Numbered from the stretch's first letter, positions 1 to 9,071 are shown. The stretch: DNA of 64,000 nucleotides from Variovorax sp. OK212 (GCF_900112425.1 NZ_FOLP01000029.1:1-64000); one strand, 5' to 3'. Program-made: numbers and translations. Notes: generated from the letters alone by a model not told the origin.

Positions 1-157
1 GCGTCACCGCGTCGTAGCCGCGCAGCTCCTGCACCTTCTGGATGTCGATGCCGTATTCCTCTTCGCCCAGCTTGAAGGTCACGACCTCCAGGCGGCCGGC
101 CGTGCTGATCTGCTCCTGCTGCTGTTGCTTGTGGGCGGTGCCCGCGATCTCTGCCAT
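1..157 (-). CDS. cheW: Chemotaxis adaptor CheW, N-terminal part (cut by window edge)
   Basis: CheW couples methyl-accepting chemoreceptors to the CheA kinase in the cytoplasm. Only the first 52 codons are present. After a Gln-rich N-terminus (HKQQQQEQ) comes VVTFKLGEEEYGIDIQKVQE, the first beta-strands of a CheW domain. The ATG at 157 is preceded by a GAGGA ribosome site. It lies about 100 bases beyond the end of flgJ on the same strand, where enterics would carry flgK-flgL. The remainder of the gene is outside the window. Confidence 0.88.
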   Translation of the reverse strand, partial: MAEIAGTAHKQQQQEQISTAGRLEVVTFKLGEEEYGIDIQKVQELRGYDAVT

Positions 158-255
158 GGGAATCCTCGTGTGTGGTGTGCCGCGCAGCGCGAGCGCGGGC
201 TGTGTGTAGGGGGCGCTGCGTACCGTTCGATGCCGCGTTCGATGCCGCGCGCGAA

Positions 256-1254
256 TCAGCCGAACTTCTGCATGATGCGAACCAGCTTCTCGCCGTAGCG
301 CGGGTCGGTGGCATAGCCCGCGCGCTGCAGGCCGTGCGCGGCCTCGGCCGGGTCGTCGGTGGCCAGCACGTTGGCGTAGCGCGGGTTGCGCGTGATGAAG
401 CGCGCGTAGTCGGTGAAGGCCTCTTCGTACGAGCCATAGGCGCGGAACTTCGCGCGCACCTTCTGCGGCTCGCCGTCGACGTATTCGGTGGTGGTGGTCT
501 CGACCGTCGCGCCCTTCCAGCCCTTGTCGGCCTTGATGCCGAACAGGTTGAAGCTCTGCGTGCCGTCGTCGGCGCGGATCTCGCGCTTGCCCCAACCCGA
601 CTCCAGCGCGGCCTGCGCCAGGATCAGCGGCGCGGGCACGCCGCTGGCCGTGCTGGCCGCCTGCGCCGAGGCGCCCATGCGGCCCACGAACTCGTCGACC
701 TGGCCTTGCAGCGACGCGTTCGCACCCGGTGCCCGGCGGTCGCTGTTGAACTGGTACACGCTCAGGTCGGCGGGCGCCGCCGCGCGGTTGCTCGGTGCCG
801 AACCGAGTGGAATTCCCGCGTTCGGGCCGTACGGCATGCCGCCGCGCGGCTCGAGCGACATCGGCTTCACGCCGATGGCGGCGTCGGCTTCGGCGTCGGG
901 CGGCCCCGAGGGCACCGTGCGGCGCAGCTGCGCGAGCATGGCTTCGGCCAGCCCCACGCCGCGCCCCGAAAGGTTCTGCGTGAGCTGCTGGTCGAACATC
1001 GATTGGTAGACCTTCTGGCTCTGGCTCTCGAGCAGGCCGCTGGAAGGCGTGGCCTCGCGCATGCTCTTGAGCACCATGTTCATGAACATGGCCTCGAACT
1101 GGCGCGACACCTGCTGCAGGCCGGCTTCGGGCGAGGTGCGCACGGTGTGCCGCAGCGCATCGACGCCCTGCACGTCGAGGGCGAAGCGCTGGTCGAGCGC
1201 ACCGCTGCGGCTGGCGTCGCCGCCCGCCCAGGCGCTGGTGGAAGAGACCGTCAT
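256..1254 (-). CDS. flgJ: Flagellar rod assembly protein / peptidoglycan hydrolase FlgJ
   Basis: FlgJ is a periplasmic two-domain protein: the N-terminal half caps the growing rod and the C-terminal half is a glucosaminidase that opens the peptidoglycan. Of 332 residues, the rod-binding part (about 40-125) has the typical FEAMFMNMVLKSMREA stretch. A variable linker follows, then the hydrolase domain from about 180 with AQAALESGWGKREI (catalytic Glu in LESGWG) and the YRAYGSYEEAF-type region. Length matches betaproteobacterial two-domain FlgJ. It is the last gene of the flgB-J run, 10 bases after flgI. Confidence 0.95.
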   Translation of the reverse strand: MTVSSTSAWAGGDASRSGALDQRFALDVQGVDALRHTVRTSPEAGLQQVSRQFEAMFMNMVLKSMREATPSSGLLESQSQKVYQSMFDQQLTQNLSGRGVGLAEAMLAQLRRTVPSGPPDAEADAAIGVKPMSLEPRGGMPYGPNAGIPLGSAPSNRAAAPADLSVYQFNSDRRAPGANASLQGQVDEFVGRMGASAQAASTASGVPAPLILAQAALESGWGKREIRADDGTQSFNLFGIKADKGWKGATVETTTTEYVDGEPQKVRAKFRAYGSYEEAFTDYARFITRNPRYANVLATDDPAEAAHGLQRAGYATDPRYGEKLVRIMQKFG

Positions 1255-1264
1255 CGCATCGTCC

Positions 1265-2404
1265 TCAGATGATCTCGAGCTCGGCGCTCAGGGCGCCGGC
1301 CGTCTTCATGGCCTGCAGGATCGACACCAGGTCCTGCGGATTCGCGCCGAGGGCGTTCAGCCCCTTGACCACGTCCGACAGCGAGGCACCGCCGCGCACC
1401 ATCTGGATCGCGCCGCCGCCCTGGTTCACCGAGATCTGCGAGGTCTGCGCCGCCACCGTGCTGCCGCCCGAGAACGCGCCCGGCTGGCTCACCACGGGTT
1501 CGGTGTTGATCACCACCGACAGGCTGCCGTGCGCAATGGCGCAGTCCTTCACCCGCACGGCCTGGTTCATGACCACCGAGCCGGTGCGTGCGTTGACCAC
1601 CACGCGGGCGCTGGCCTGCGTGGGCGTGACCTCGAGGTCTTCGAGCCGCGCGAGGAAGCCCACGCGCTGCTGCGGCTCGGGGGCCCGCACGCGGATCGCC
1701 CGCGCGTCGATGGCCTCGGCCGTGCCCGCGCCGAACTGGCGGTTGATGGCGTCCACCGCGCGCTGCGTGGTGCCGAAGTCGGAGCGGTTGAGTTCGATGG
1801 CGAAGGTGCCTTCGGCGCCCACGGCCGCTTCGACCGTGCGTTCGACCAATGCGCCGGCCGGGATCCGTCCCGAGCTCAGCTGGTTCACCTGCACCTTGCT
1901 GCCGTTGGCCGAGGCGCCCGCGCCGCCGACCACCATGTTGCCTTGCGCCACCGCGTAGGTCGCGCCGTCGATGCCCTTGAGCGGCGTCATCAGCAGCGTG
2001 CCGCCGCGCAGGCTCTTGGCATTGCCCATGGAGGACACGGTCACGTCGATGTTCTGGCCCGGGCGCGCGAACGAAGGCAGCGTGGCCGTCACCATCACCG
2101 CGGCCACGTTCTTCAGCTGCATGTTCACGCCCTGCGGGATCGTGATGCCCAGCTGCTGCAGCATGTTGTTCAGGCTCTGCGTGGTGAACGGCGTCTGCAT
2201 GGTCTGGTCGCCGGTGCCGTCCAGGCCGACCATCAGGCCGTAGCCGATGAGCGGGTTGTCGCGCACGCCCTGGATGCTCGCGAGCTCCTTGAGCCGCTCC
2301 GCATGCGCCGGAGAGAAGAAGAGCACGCCCATCACCGCCAGGGCGGCAAGGGAGAAAGGAAAGAAGAAGCGGCGCGGCGCGCGCGAAGCCTGGGAATTTT
2401 TCAT
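1265..2404 (-). CDS. flgI: Flagellar P-ring protein FlgI
   Basis: Forms the P-ring around the distal rod in the peptidoglycan layer. The 379-aa product has a Sec signal peptide (FFFPFSLAALAVMGVLFF, cleavage after AHA about residue 35), then ERLKELASIQGVRDNPLIGYG, the family's opening signature, and ends in LSAELEII. Its start is 2 bases after the flgH stop, so translation is probably coupled. Export depends on Sec, and FlgA (7834) should assist assembly. Confidence 0.97.
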   Translation of the reverse strand: MKNSQASRAPRRFFFPFSLAALAVMGVLFFSPAHAERLKELASIQGVRDNPLIGYGLMVGLDGTGDQTMQTPFTTQSLNNMLQQLGITIPQGVNMQLKNVAAVMVTATLPSFARPGQNIDVTVSSMGNAKSLRGGTLLMTPLKGIDGATYAVAQGNMVVGGAGASANGSKVQVNQLSSGRIPAGALVERTVEAAVGAEGTFAIELNRSDFGTTQRAVDAINRQFGAGTAEAIDARAIRVRAPEPQQRVGFLARLEDLEVTPTQASARVVVNARTGSVVMNQAVRVKDCAIAHGSLSVVINTEPVVSQPGAFSGGSTVAAQTSQISVNQGGGAIQMVRGGASLSDVVKGLNALGANPQDLVSILQAMKTAGALSAELEII

Positions 2405-2406
2405 GA

Positions 2407-3132
2407 TCAGAACGGCATCACGTTGAGGAAGATGCGCTGCATCCAGCCCATGGTCTGGGCCTCGTCGATGTAGCCCTTGGCGGAGTACTCGATGCGTGCA
2501 TCGGCCACCAGCGTGGAAGGCACGGTGTTGTTGCCCGACACGGTGCGCGGGTTGACCACGCCCGAGAAGCGGATGAACTCCGTGCCCTGGTTGATGCCCA
2601 TCTGCTTCTCGCCGCTCACGAGCAGGTTGCCGTTGGGCATCACGTCGGTCACCGTGACGGTGATCACGCCGTTGAAGGTGTTGTTGGCATTGGCGCCGCC
2701 CTTGGCAGTGAGCGAGTTGGTGCCGCTGAGCTTGGTGTCCTGCCCGTCGAGCAGGCCGCCGATCAGCTTCGGAATGGCGGCGAACACGCTCGCGGTACTG
2801 CCCACGCGGCTGGCGTTGGCACCGGAATTCTTGGTGGCGTTGACCTTCTCGCTGATGAGAATGGTCAGGATGTCGCCGACGTTGCGCGGACGGCGGTCCT
2901 CGAACAGCGCGTTGGCGCCCGGCCCCTCCTGGAAGATCGCGCCAGGTGCGCGCCGCGGCGTCATCGCCGCGTAGCTTTCGGCGCGCGCCGTCATCGGCTG
3001 GTGCACCAGCGGCTCGCGCGGCAACTGCGCGCAGCCCGTCGCCAGCACGGTCGCCACCAGCGCCAGTGCCAGCAGCGCGCGTGAAAGCAGCGCAGCGCCG
3101 GCCCCTTGATGAAGACGCACGCCCCGCATCAC
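2407..3132 (-). CDS. flgH: Flagellar L-ring lipoprotein FlgH
   Basis: Outer-membrane lipoprotein forming the L-ring. The 241-aa product has a lipoprotein signal with lipobox LATGC (Cys about 34). The family motifs are present: GAIFQEGPGANALFEDRRPRNVGDILTI near the N-terminus of the mature protein, and RIEYSAKGYIDEAQTMGWMQR at the C-terminus. The ATG overlaps the flgG stop by 4 bases (ATGA-type coupling). Confidence 0.97.
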   Translation of the reverse strand: MMRGVRLHQGAGAALLSRALLALALVATVLATGCAQLPREPLVHQPMTARAESYAAMTPRRAPGAIFQEGPGANALFEDRRPRNVGDILTILISEKVNATKNSGANASRVGSTASVFAAIPKLIGGLLDGQDTKLSGTNSLTAKGGANANNTFNGVITVTVTDVMPNGNLLVSGEKQMGINQGTEFIRFSGVVNPRTVSGNNTVPSTLVADARIEYSAKGYIDEAQTMGWMQRIFLNVMPF

Positions 3133-3911
3133 ATCTGCGCCAGGCGCTGCAGCATCTGGTCCGAAGTCTGCACGGCCTTGCTGTTGATTTCGTACGAACG
3201 CTGCGTAGCGATCATGTTCACCAGCTCTTCCACCACGTTCACGTTCGAGGCTTCCACGTAGCCCTGGCTCAGCGTGCCCGCGCCGTCCACGCCGGGGTTC
3301 ACCTGGTTGGGTGCGCCCGAAGCGTCGGTTTCCGAGTACAGGTTCTCGCCCTTGCTCTGCAGGCCGGCGGGGTTCATGAAGGTGGCGAGCTGGAGCTGGC
3401 CGACCTGCACCGAGGCGGTGTTGCCCGGCTGCACGACCGACACGATGCCGTCGCGGCCGATGGTCAGGCTCGAGGCGTCGCGCGGGATGGTGATGGCGGG
3501 CTGGATGGGGAAGCCGCTCGCGGTGACGAGCTGGCCGTCGGAGTCGGTCTGGAACGAGCCGTCGCGGGTGTACGAGGTGGTGCCGTCGGGCATCAGCACC
3601 TGGAAGAAGCCCGAGCCGCTGATGGCCACGTCGCGCGGGCCTTCGGTCTTGGTGAGGTTGCCTTGCGTGTGGATGCGCTCGGTGGCGACCACGTGCACGC
3701 CGGTGCCGACCTGCAGGCCCGAAGGCAGGCGGGTCTGGTCCGACGACTGGCCGCCGCTTTGGCGCAGGTTCTGGTAGACCAGGTCTTCGAACACGGCGCG
3801 CGTGCGCTTGAAGCCCGTGGTGCCGACGTTGGCCAGGTTGTTGGAGACCACGTCGAGCTGTGTCTGCTGCGCGTCGAGGCCGGTCTTGGCGATGTAGAGG
3901 GAGCGAATCAT
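3129..3911 (-). CDS. flgG: Flagellar distal rod protein FlgG
   Basis: Major distal-rod subunit exported by the flagellar type III system. It has 260 aa, the standard length. The N-terminal rod signature MIRSLYIAKTGLDAQQTQLD with SNNLANVGTTGFKR is present, and the C-terminus has GYVEASNVNVVEELVNMI followed by the amphipathic helix ending MLQRLAQM. Both ends should form the coiled-coil core shared by axial proteins. It lies between flgF and flgH in the conserved order. Confidence 0.97.
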   Translation of the reverse strand: MIRSLYIAKTGLDAQQTQLDVVSNNLANVGTTGFKRTRAVFEDLVYQNLRQSGGQSSDQTRLPSGLQVGTGVHVVATERIHTQGNLTKTEGPRDVAISGSGFFQVLMPDGTTSYTRDGSFQTDSDGQLVTASGFPIQPAITIPRDASSLTIGRDGIVSVVQPGNTASVQVGQLQLATFMNPAGLQSKGENLYSETDASGAPNQVNPGVDGAGTLSQGYVEASNVNVVEELVNMIATQRSYEINSKAVQTSDQMLQRLAQM

Positions 3912-3980
3912 TTCTTTGAAATTCCTGCGGGTGTGTTGCGGGTGCTTCGGTTGCTGCGGTTGGAGATGGCGCGCGGCCTA

Positions 3981-4727
3981 TCAGCCGTACGACAGCAGCT
4001 TGTTGGCCGACTGCGCATTGGTGTCGGCGGTCTGCAGCGACTTCATGTGCATCTCGAAGCTGCGCGCGTTGGCGATCATGGAAACCATCGCCTCGACCGG
4101 GTTGACGTTGCTGCCTTCGACCGCGCCGATGGCCAGGGTCACGCCCTGGTCGGCATCGGCCGGCTGCAGGCCCTGGCGCATGCGGAACAGGCCGTCGTCG
4201 CCGCGCACGAGGTCGGTGGTCGGCGGGTTCACCAGCTTCAGGCGGCCCACCTCGCCGATGCCGGTCTCGATGTTCGAGGCCGCGTCGCGTGCGCTCACCA
4301 GCCCGTTGGTGGCAATGGTCACGGCGGAGCCGGGCGGCACGGTCAGCGCGCCGTTGTCGCCCATCACCGGGCGACCGCCCATGGTGGAGAGCCGGCCGTC
4401 GGCCGCGATCTGCAGGTTGCCGACGCGCGTGTAGGCTTCGCCGCCGTCGGCGGTCTGCACCACCAGCCAGCCTTCGCCGTTCACGGCCACGTCCAGGCCG
4501 CGGCCGGTCTCGGTGATCGGGCCGTGGCTGAAGTCGGCGCCGGGCGTGGTGGCGGCGACGAAGGCGCGCGTGGGCGCCTCCTGGCCGACCACGGGCACCG
4601 CGCGGAAGTTGGCAATCTGCGCGCGGAAACCCGGCGTCGAGACGTTCGCCATGTTGTTGGCGACCGAGGCCTGCTGTTCCATGACCTGCTTGGCGCCGCT
4701 CATGGCGACATACAACATTCGATCCAC
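3981..4727 (-). CDS. flgF: Flagellar proximal rod protein FlgF
   Basis: Minor rod subunit of the axial protein family. The 248-aa product begins MDRMLYVAMSGAKQVMEQQ, carries the flagellar basal-body rod motif VANNMANVSTPGFRAQ, and ends with GAVEGSNVNPVEAMVSMIANAR plus the C-terminal helix ending NKLLSYG. A central hypervariable domain (about 70-200) separates the ends. It lies 34 bases after flgE and 69 before flgG. Confidence 0.96.
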   Translation of the reverse strand: MDRMLYVAMSGAKQVMEQQASVANNMANVSTPGFRAQIANFRAVPVVGQEAPTRAFVAATTPGADFSHGPITETGRGLDVAVNGEGWLVVQTADGGEAYTRVGNLQIAADGRLSTMGGRPVMGDNGALTVPPGSAVTIATNGLVSARDAASNIETGIGEVGRLKLVNPPTTDLVRGDDGLFRMRQGLQPADADQGVTLAIGAVEGSNVNPVEAMVSMIANARSFEMHMKSLQTADTNAQSANKLLSYG

Positions 4728-4761
4728 TGGGTGCTCCTGGTGTCAGTCGTTCAGTGGCGCG

Positions 4762-5982
4762 TCAGCGGATGTTCATCAGCGTCTGCATGACCTGGTCCTG
4801 CGTCTTCACGGTCTGCGCATTGGCCTGGTAGTTGCGCTGCGCGACGATCAGGTTGACCAGCTCGGACGTGAGGTCGACGTTGGACGACTCCAGCGCGCCG
4901 GCCTGCAGCGAACCGAGCTTGGTGCCTTCGCCGGGCGTGCCGGTGAGGGCGTTGCCCGAGGCCTGCGTTTCTGCCCACACGTTGTTGCCCTTGGGCTCCA
5001 GGCCGTTCGGGTTGGCGAACGACGACAGCACGATCTGGCCCAGCAGCTGGGTCTGTTCGTTGGAGAACTTGCCCGTGAGGGTGCCGTCCGGGTTGATCGA
5101 GAACGAGGTCAGCTCGCCCGAACGGTAGCCGTCCTGGCCGAGCTTGCTCATCGCGTTGGCGGCGCCGAACTGCGTGGTGCCCGACAGGTCGACGGTGGCG
5201 CTCATCGGCGCGGCGCCGTTGGTGAAGGTGATCGGGCCGATGTTCAGCGAACCGCTGGCCGGCGCGGTCATCTTGCCGCTGGAGTCGAAGGTCAGCGTGG
5301 TGAGCGCAGCGCCGGCGTTGAGCGCGGCGCCGTCGGACGTGCCGTACACGTTCCAGGTGTTGGCCGGCGTGGGGGCCTTCACGAAGTACACGGCCACGTC
5401 GTGCGGGTTGCCCAGCGAGTCGTAGGTCGGGCCGACGGCGTTCGAGTAGTTGAACGAGTCGGAGTCGGCCGCGTTGAACGGCGTCTTGGTCGGGGTGGCC
5501 AGGCGCGCGTCGAGGTTGAACTCGGCGTTCACGCTGGTGGTGGCCTTGGGCGTCATGGCCGCCGTGGGGATCTGGATCGGCGACGGCGTGCCGCCGCTGA
5601 TGCCGCCGCTGGCGTTCACACCGTAGCCGGTGAGGCGCAGGCCCTGGCCGTTGACGATGAAGCCGTCCTTGTCGCGCGTGAACTGGCCGTTGCGCGAGTA
5701 CATGATCTCGCCGCTTTGGCTGGCCAGACGGAAGAAGCCGTCACCGTTGAGGATGGCCACGTCGTTCGGACGGCTGCTGGACTGCGTCACGCCTTGCGTG
5801 AAGTTCTGCACCACGCCCGACACGGACGCGCCCAGGCCGACACGCGAGCCCGCGTACACGTCCTGGAAGGCGGCGGCGGCGGACTTGAAGCCCACGGTGC
5901 CGGAGTTGGCAATGTTGTTGCCGATGACGTCGAGGTTGGCCGCGGCCACGCCGAGTCCGCTGATGCCCTGGGAAAAAGCCAT
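4762..5982 (-). CDS. flgE: Flagellar hook protein FlgE
   Basis: Structural subunit of the hook, exported by the flagellar type III apparatus and polymerised under the FlgD cap. The 406-aa product starts MAFSQGISGLGVAAANLDVI with GNNIANSGTVGFKSA, and ends GALESSNVDLTSELVNLIVAQRNYQANAQTV, the diagnostic FlgE C-terminus. The middle (about 90-330) is the variable surface domain. It sits between flgD and flgF. Confidence 0.97.
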   Translation of the reverse strand: MAFSQGISGLGVAAANLDVIGNNIANSGTVGFKSAAAAFQDVYAGSRVGLGASVSGVVQNFTQGVTQSSSRPNDVAILNGDGFFRLASQSGEIMYSRNGQFTRDKDGFIVNGQGLRLTGYGVNASGGISGGTPSPIQIPTAAMTPKATTSVNAEFNLDARLATPTKTPFNAADSDSFNYSNAVGPTYDSLGNPHDVAVYFVKAPTPANTWNVYGTSDGAALNAGAALTTLTFDSSGKMTAPASGSLNIGPITFTNGAAPMSATVDLSGTTQFGAANAMSKLGQDGYRSGELTSFSINPDGTLTGKFSNEQTQLLGQIVLSSFANPNGLEPKGNNVWAETQASGNALTGTPGEGTKLGSLQAGALESSNVDLTSELVNLIVAQRNYQANAQTVKTQDQVMQTLMNIR

Positions 5983-6049
5983 GTTGGTTCCTTGGTTCGA
6001 TGCGAAAGATTCGCTGAGTTCGTTGAGGTCGTCGGGTTCGCTGGATGGC

Positions 6050-6733
6050 TCAGAGGAAGAGCCGCACGTCGGACAGGCCGATGTTGTTGCCGCTCGACAG
6101 TTCGAGCGTCACGCCGCCGGTGCCCTGCTTCACGGCAGCCACCTGCGAGAAGGTGAGCGCGGTGGCTTTCACGCTGGTGCTGCCGTTGGTGGCGTCCGCG
6201 GTGAACTGGTAGGCGCCCGCGGGCACCACGTTGCCGGCGTCGTCCTTGCCGTCCCAGGTGACGGCGTTGACGCCTTCCTTCATGGCACCGGCGTTGATGG
6301 TGCGCACCACGTTGCCGGCGGAGTCGACGATCTTGATGTCGACGTTCGCGGCCGTGCCCGGCAGCTCGACCGCGAAGGCCTGCGTCGCGGGCTCCTTGCC
6401 GTCGTCGGGCTTCTTGGTGGTGAGCACGTCGCCGGGCGACAGCACGTTGTAGCCGATGAGCGAGGCCGACTGCAGCACCTGGTTGGACCCGGTCTGGTTC
6501 ACCAGGCCCGACAGCGTGGTGTTGAGCTTCTCGATGCCGCTCACGGTGCTCATCTGCGCCAGCTGCGAGGTGAGCTCGGCGTTCTGCATCGGGTTCAGCG
6601 GGTCCTGGTTGTTCAGCTGCGTGACCAGCAGCTTCAGGAAGCGCTGTTCGCTGTCTTCGTTGGAGACGCTGCTGGTGGTTGCCGCGGAGGTGGCGTTCTG
6701 TCCGGAGATGGACGAGGTGTCGGAGATGGCCAT
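6050..6733 (-). CDS. flgD: Flagellar hook-capping protein FlgD
   Basis: Scaffold cap needed for hook polymerisation, later replaced by hook-filament junction proteins. In the 227-aa product the N-terminal region has FLKLLVTQLNNQDPLNPMQNAELTSQLAQ, the FlgD signature. The C-terminal half contains FlgD Ig-like and tudor-like folds with WDGKDDAGNVVPAGAYQF. A Ser/Thr-rich leader precedes the conserved part, as is usual. Confidence 0.97.
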   Translation of the reverse strand: MAISDTSSISGQNATSAATTSSVSNEDSEQRFLKLLVTQLNNQDPLNPMQNAELTSQLAQMSTVSGIEKLNTTLSGLVNQTGSNQVLQSASLIGYNVLSPGDVLTTKKPDDGKEPATQAFAVELPGTAANVDIKIVDSAGNVVRTINAGAMKEGVNAVTWDGKDDAGNVVPAGAYQFTADATNGSTSVKATALTFSQVAAVKQGTGGVTLELSSGNNIGLSDVRLFL

Positions 6734-6773
6734 TGCGTTGGTTGCTTTTGAAGTGAAAGGGTGGGTGGCCGCT

Positions 6774-7196
6774 TTACTGGCCGAGCGTCAGCGTCTTGAC
6801 CATCAGCGTCTTGGCGGTGTTGAGCACTTCGACGTTGGCCTGGTAGCTGCGCGAGGCCGAGATCATGTTGGTCATCTCCTCGACCACGTTGACGTTGGGC
6901 ATGGCCACGTAGCCTTCGGCGTTCGCATGCGGGCTCTTCGGGTCGAACACGAGCTTGGGCGGCGAGGGGTCCTCGATCACGCCGGAGACCCTGACGCCGC
7001 CGATGTCCGAGCCGGAGTTGCCCGCGGGCGCGACCTCGAACACTACCTGCTTGGCGCGGTAGGGCATGCCGTCGGGACCGGCCACGCTCTCGGCGTTGGC
7101 CAGGTTGCTCGCGGTCACGTTCATGCGCTGCGACTGCGCGGTCATGGCGGAACCCGCCACGTTGAAGATGTTCATGGATGTGCTGTTGAAGGGCAT
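6774..7196 (-). CDS. flgC: Flagellar proximal rod protein FlgC
   Basis: Proximal rod subunit. The chosen ATG at 7196 gives 140 aa, close to the family's usual 135-140. A second in-frame ATG seven codons later (MNIFNVAGSAMTAQSQRMNV) matches family starts and could be used. The rod motif ASNLANAESV and the C-terminal PNVNVVEEMTNMISASRSYQANVE are clear. The reading frame extends further upstream, but that extension overlaps flgB and is not coding. It lies 8 bases after flgB. Confidence 0.95.
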   Translation of the reverse strand: MPFNSTSMNIFNVAGSAMTAQSQRMNVTASNLANAESVAGPDGMPYRAKQVVFEVAPAGNSGSDIGGVRVSGVIEDPSPPKLVFDPKSPHANAEGYVAMPNVNVVEEMTNMISASRSYQANVEVLNTAKTLMVKTLTLGQ

Positions 7197-7204
7197 GGGA
7201 GGCC

Positions 7205-7612
7205 TTATTGCTGCACCGCCGACAGCAGCGACTTGATCTTGGAATTGATCACCGTGAGGTTCGACTCGTAGCGCAGCGCGTTGTCCGCGAAGGCGATGCG
7301 CTCCACGTCCATCTCGACGGTGTTGCCGTCCAGGCTGGACTGGTTGGGCGTGCGATAGAGCAGGTCCTTGTCGGGCATGGCCTGCGCCTGGCCCGCGAGG
7401 TGGCGCGACGACGTGGTGGCCATCGACATCGACTGCGACGAACGGCCGCGCTCGACGGCTTCGCTCAGGCGCGTGCCGAAGTCGAAGTCGCGCGCCTTGT
7501 AGTTCGGCGTGTCCGCGTGCGCGATATTCGCCGCGATCACCTCCTGGCGTTCCGCCCGGAGGTTGAGGGCTTCGCGATTGAAGCGAAGCGCCGCATCCAG
7601 CTTGTCGATCAT
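7205..7612 (-). CDS. flgB: Flagellar proximal rod protein FlgB
   Basis: First gene of the flgBCDEFGHIJ operon and a proximal rod subunit. The ATG at 7612 gives 135 aa, the family norm, beginning MIDKLDAALRFNREALNLRA. An upstream in-frame extension lacks similarity. Motifs are IAANIAHADTPNYKARDFDF near the N-terminus and DVERIAFADNALRYESNL near the C-terminus. The 221-base gap to the divergent flgA should hold the promoters for both; I could not assign a convincing promoter. Confidence 0.95.
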   Translation of the reverse strand: MIDKLDAALRFNREALNLRAERQEVIAANIAHADTPNYKARDFDFGTRLSEAVERGRSSQSMSMATTSSRHLAGQAQAMPDKDLLYRTPNQSSLDGNTVEMDVERIAFADNALRYESNLTVINSKIKSLLSAVQQ

Positions 7613-7833
7613 CTGAGTTCCATCTGTTGAAGCGTCGCGTTTGCGCATGGCGTGGCGACAGATGGAAAGCGAGTCTATGCATGAGCCGCTTTTGCAATCG
7701 TTCGAACAAAGGGGGTTTTCTTGCGCTGCTCGCACCTTCGATCGGCGGGCGAATTTCTAGAATTTCCGGGCGGCGGCTTTGCGCCCTGCCTGTATGGCGA
7801 GCCGCTTCCCAAGCACCCTCTTCAACGCCTTCG

Positions 7834-8610
7834 ATGAACCTCTTCAAGCCCCGGACCCGCCTGCTGCGCACCGTGCTGCCCACGTTGCTGGCGGCCTGCT
7901 GTGCGTTCACGGCACAGGCGGCGCAGTCGACTCAATCGCAAGCGGCGCAATCGGCGCAGGCTGCGGAACCCGCGAAGGACGCCCCCGCGCAGAACGCGGC
8001 CGACGTCGGCACCCTCATCTCCAGATACATGCAGGTGCAGACCGCCGGCCTGCCCGGCAAGGTGACGGTTCGCCTCGAAGGCCGCGGCGCCGAGGCCCTG
8101 CCGGCCTGCGAAGCGACCCCCGAGGTCTTCCTGCCGCCGGGCGCCGCGCCGTGGGGCCGGGTGTCGGTGGGCGTGCGCTGCCAGGCCGAACGGCCGTGGA
8201 TGCGCTACGTGCAGGTGCACGTGGCGGTGGAAGGCAGCTATTTCGTGGCCGCGCGCGCCATCGACGCGGGCCGCCCCGTGGGCGCGGGCGACGTCACCGA
8301 GCGCACGGGCGACCTGACGCGGTTGCCGCGCTCGGTCATCACCAGCGTGAATGACCTGAACGGCGTGGTGGCGGCCAACCGCATCGCGTCGGGCGCGCCG
8401 CTGCGCAAGGAACTGGTGCGCGGCGTCACCGTCATCCAGCAGGGCCAGGCCGTGAAGGTCGTGGCGCAGGGCCAGGGTTTCACCGTCAGCACCGAGGCCA
8501 AGGCCATGACCGGGGCGACCGTGGGGGCCGTGGTACAGGCCAAGACCCGCGACGGCCGCATGGTCAGCGGCGTGGCGGACACGGAGGGGCAGATCCAGCT
8601 GGCCCAATGA
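7834..8610 (+). CDS. flgA: Flagella basal body P-ring formation protein FlgA
   Basis: Periplasmic chaperone for P-ring assembly. The ATG at 7834 opens a good signal peptide (LLRTVLPTLLAACCAFTAQA) and gives 258 aa. The frame is open upstream to 7627 but without similarity. The C-terminal SAF-type domain is recognisable (VGAGDVTERTGDLTRLPRSV and PLRKELVRGVTVIQQGQAVKV). It is divergent from flgB, the usual arrangement, and precedes flgM. Confidence 0.93.
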   Translation: MNLFKPRTRLLRTVLPTLLAACCAFTAQAAQSTQSQAAQSAQAAEPAKDAPAQNAADVGTLISRYMQVQTAGLPGKVTVRLEGRGAEALPACEATPEVFLPPGAAPWGRVSVGVRCQAERPWMRYVQVHVAVEGSYFVAARAIDAGRPVGAGDVTERTGDLTRLPRSVITSVNDLNGVVAANRIASGAPLRKELVRGVTVIQQGQAVKVVAQGQGFTVSTEAKAMTGATVGAVVQAKTRDGRMVSGVADTEGQIQLAQ

Positions 8611-8668
8611 ACCGGCCGGTCCGGACCGCTCCGGACCGCCTTGCCGTACGCTTTGTGCACGCCGCTCC

Positions 8669-8695
8669 TAAAGTTATTGCCAGCGCTGCCGATAT
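8669..8695 (+). promoter_or_regulatory. Sigma-28 (FliA) promoter of flgM-flgN
   Basis: TAAAGTTA (8669-8676), 11 bases, then GCCGATAT (8688-8695). This matches the enterobacterial FliA consensus TAAAGTTT-N11-GCCGATAA with exact spacing and one mismatch per block. It ends 25 bases before the flgM ATG. The match is seen directly; use by sigma-28 is inferred from the family. Confidence 0.9.
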
Positions 8696-8720
8696 ATGGG
8701 TCAGCCCCTGAGGAATCACC

Positions 8721-9071
8721 TTGAAAATCGATCAACCTGCCCCTTCGGCCACGCCTCTCCACCGACCGCTCACGACGGCCACCGCCCCCGTGGCGACGGC
8801 CCAGACGACCGGTGCCGACGCCACCGCCGCCGCGCGCGCCAAGGAAGCGCCACAGCCCTCCGCGCATGTTCACACCATGCCCAGCGCCGTGGGCGGCAGC
8901 GATTTCGATGCGGCCCGGGTGGCCGCGATCCGCGAAGACATCCGCGCCGGGCGCTACCAGATCCGTCCCGAGCGCATTGCCGACGGCCTGCTGGCCAGCG
9001 TGCGCGACCTGCTCGACCCCTCGGCCGACCCCAAGGTGCAAGCCAAGCCCGAACCGCAAGGCCGCCAATGA
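8721..9071 (+). CDS. flgM: Anti-sigma-28 factor FlgM
   Basis: Binds and inhibits FliA (sigma-28) until the hook is complete, then is exported through the flagellum. The 116-aa product is small and Ala/Pro-rich at the N-terminus, as expected for a disordered exported protein. The C-terminal sigma-binding half reads FDAARVAAIREDIRAGRYQI followed by RIADGLLASVRDLL. The sigma-28 promoter just upstream gives the classic feedback loop. Its stop overlaps the flgN start (ATGA). Confidence 0.93.
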   Translation: MKIDQPAPSATPLHRPLTTATAPVATAQTTGADATAAARAKEAPQPSAHVHTMPSAVGGSDFDAARVAAIREDIRAGRYQIRPERIADGLLASVRDLLDPSADPKVQAKPEPQGRQ

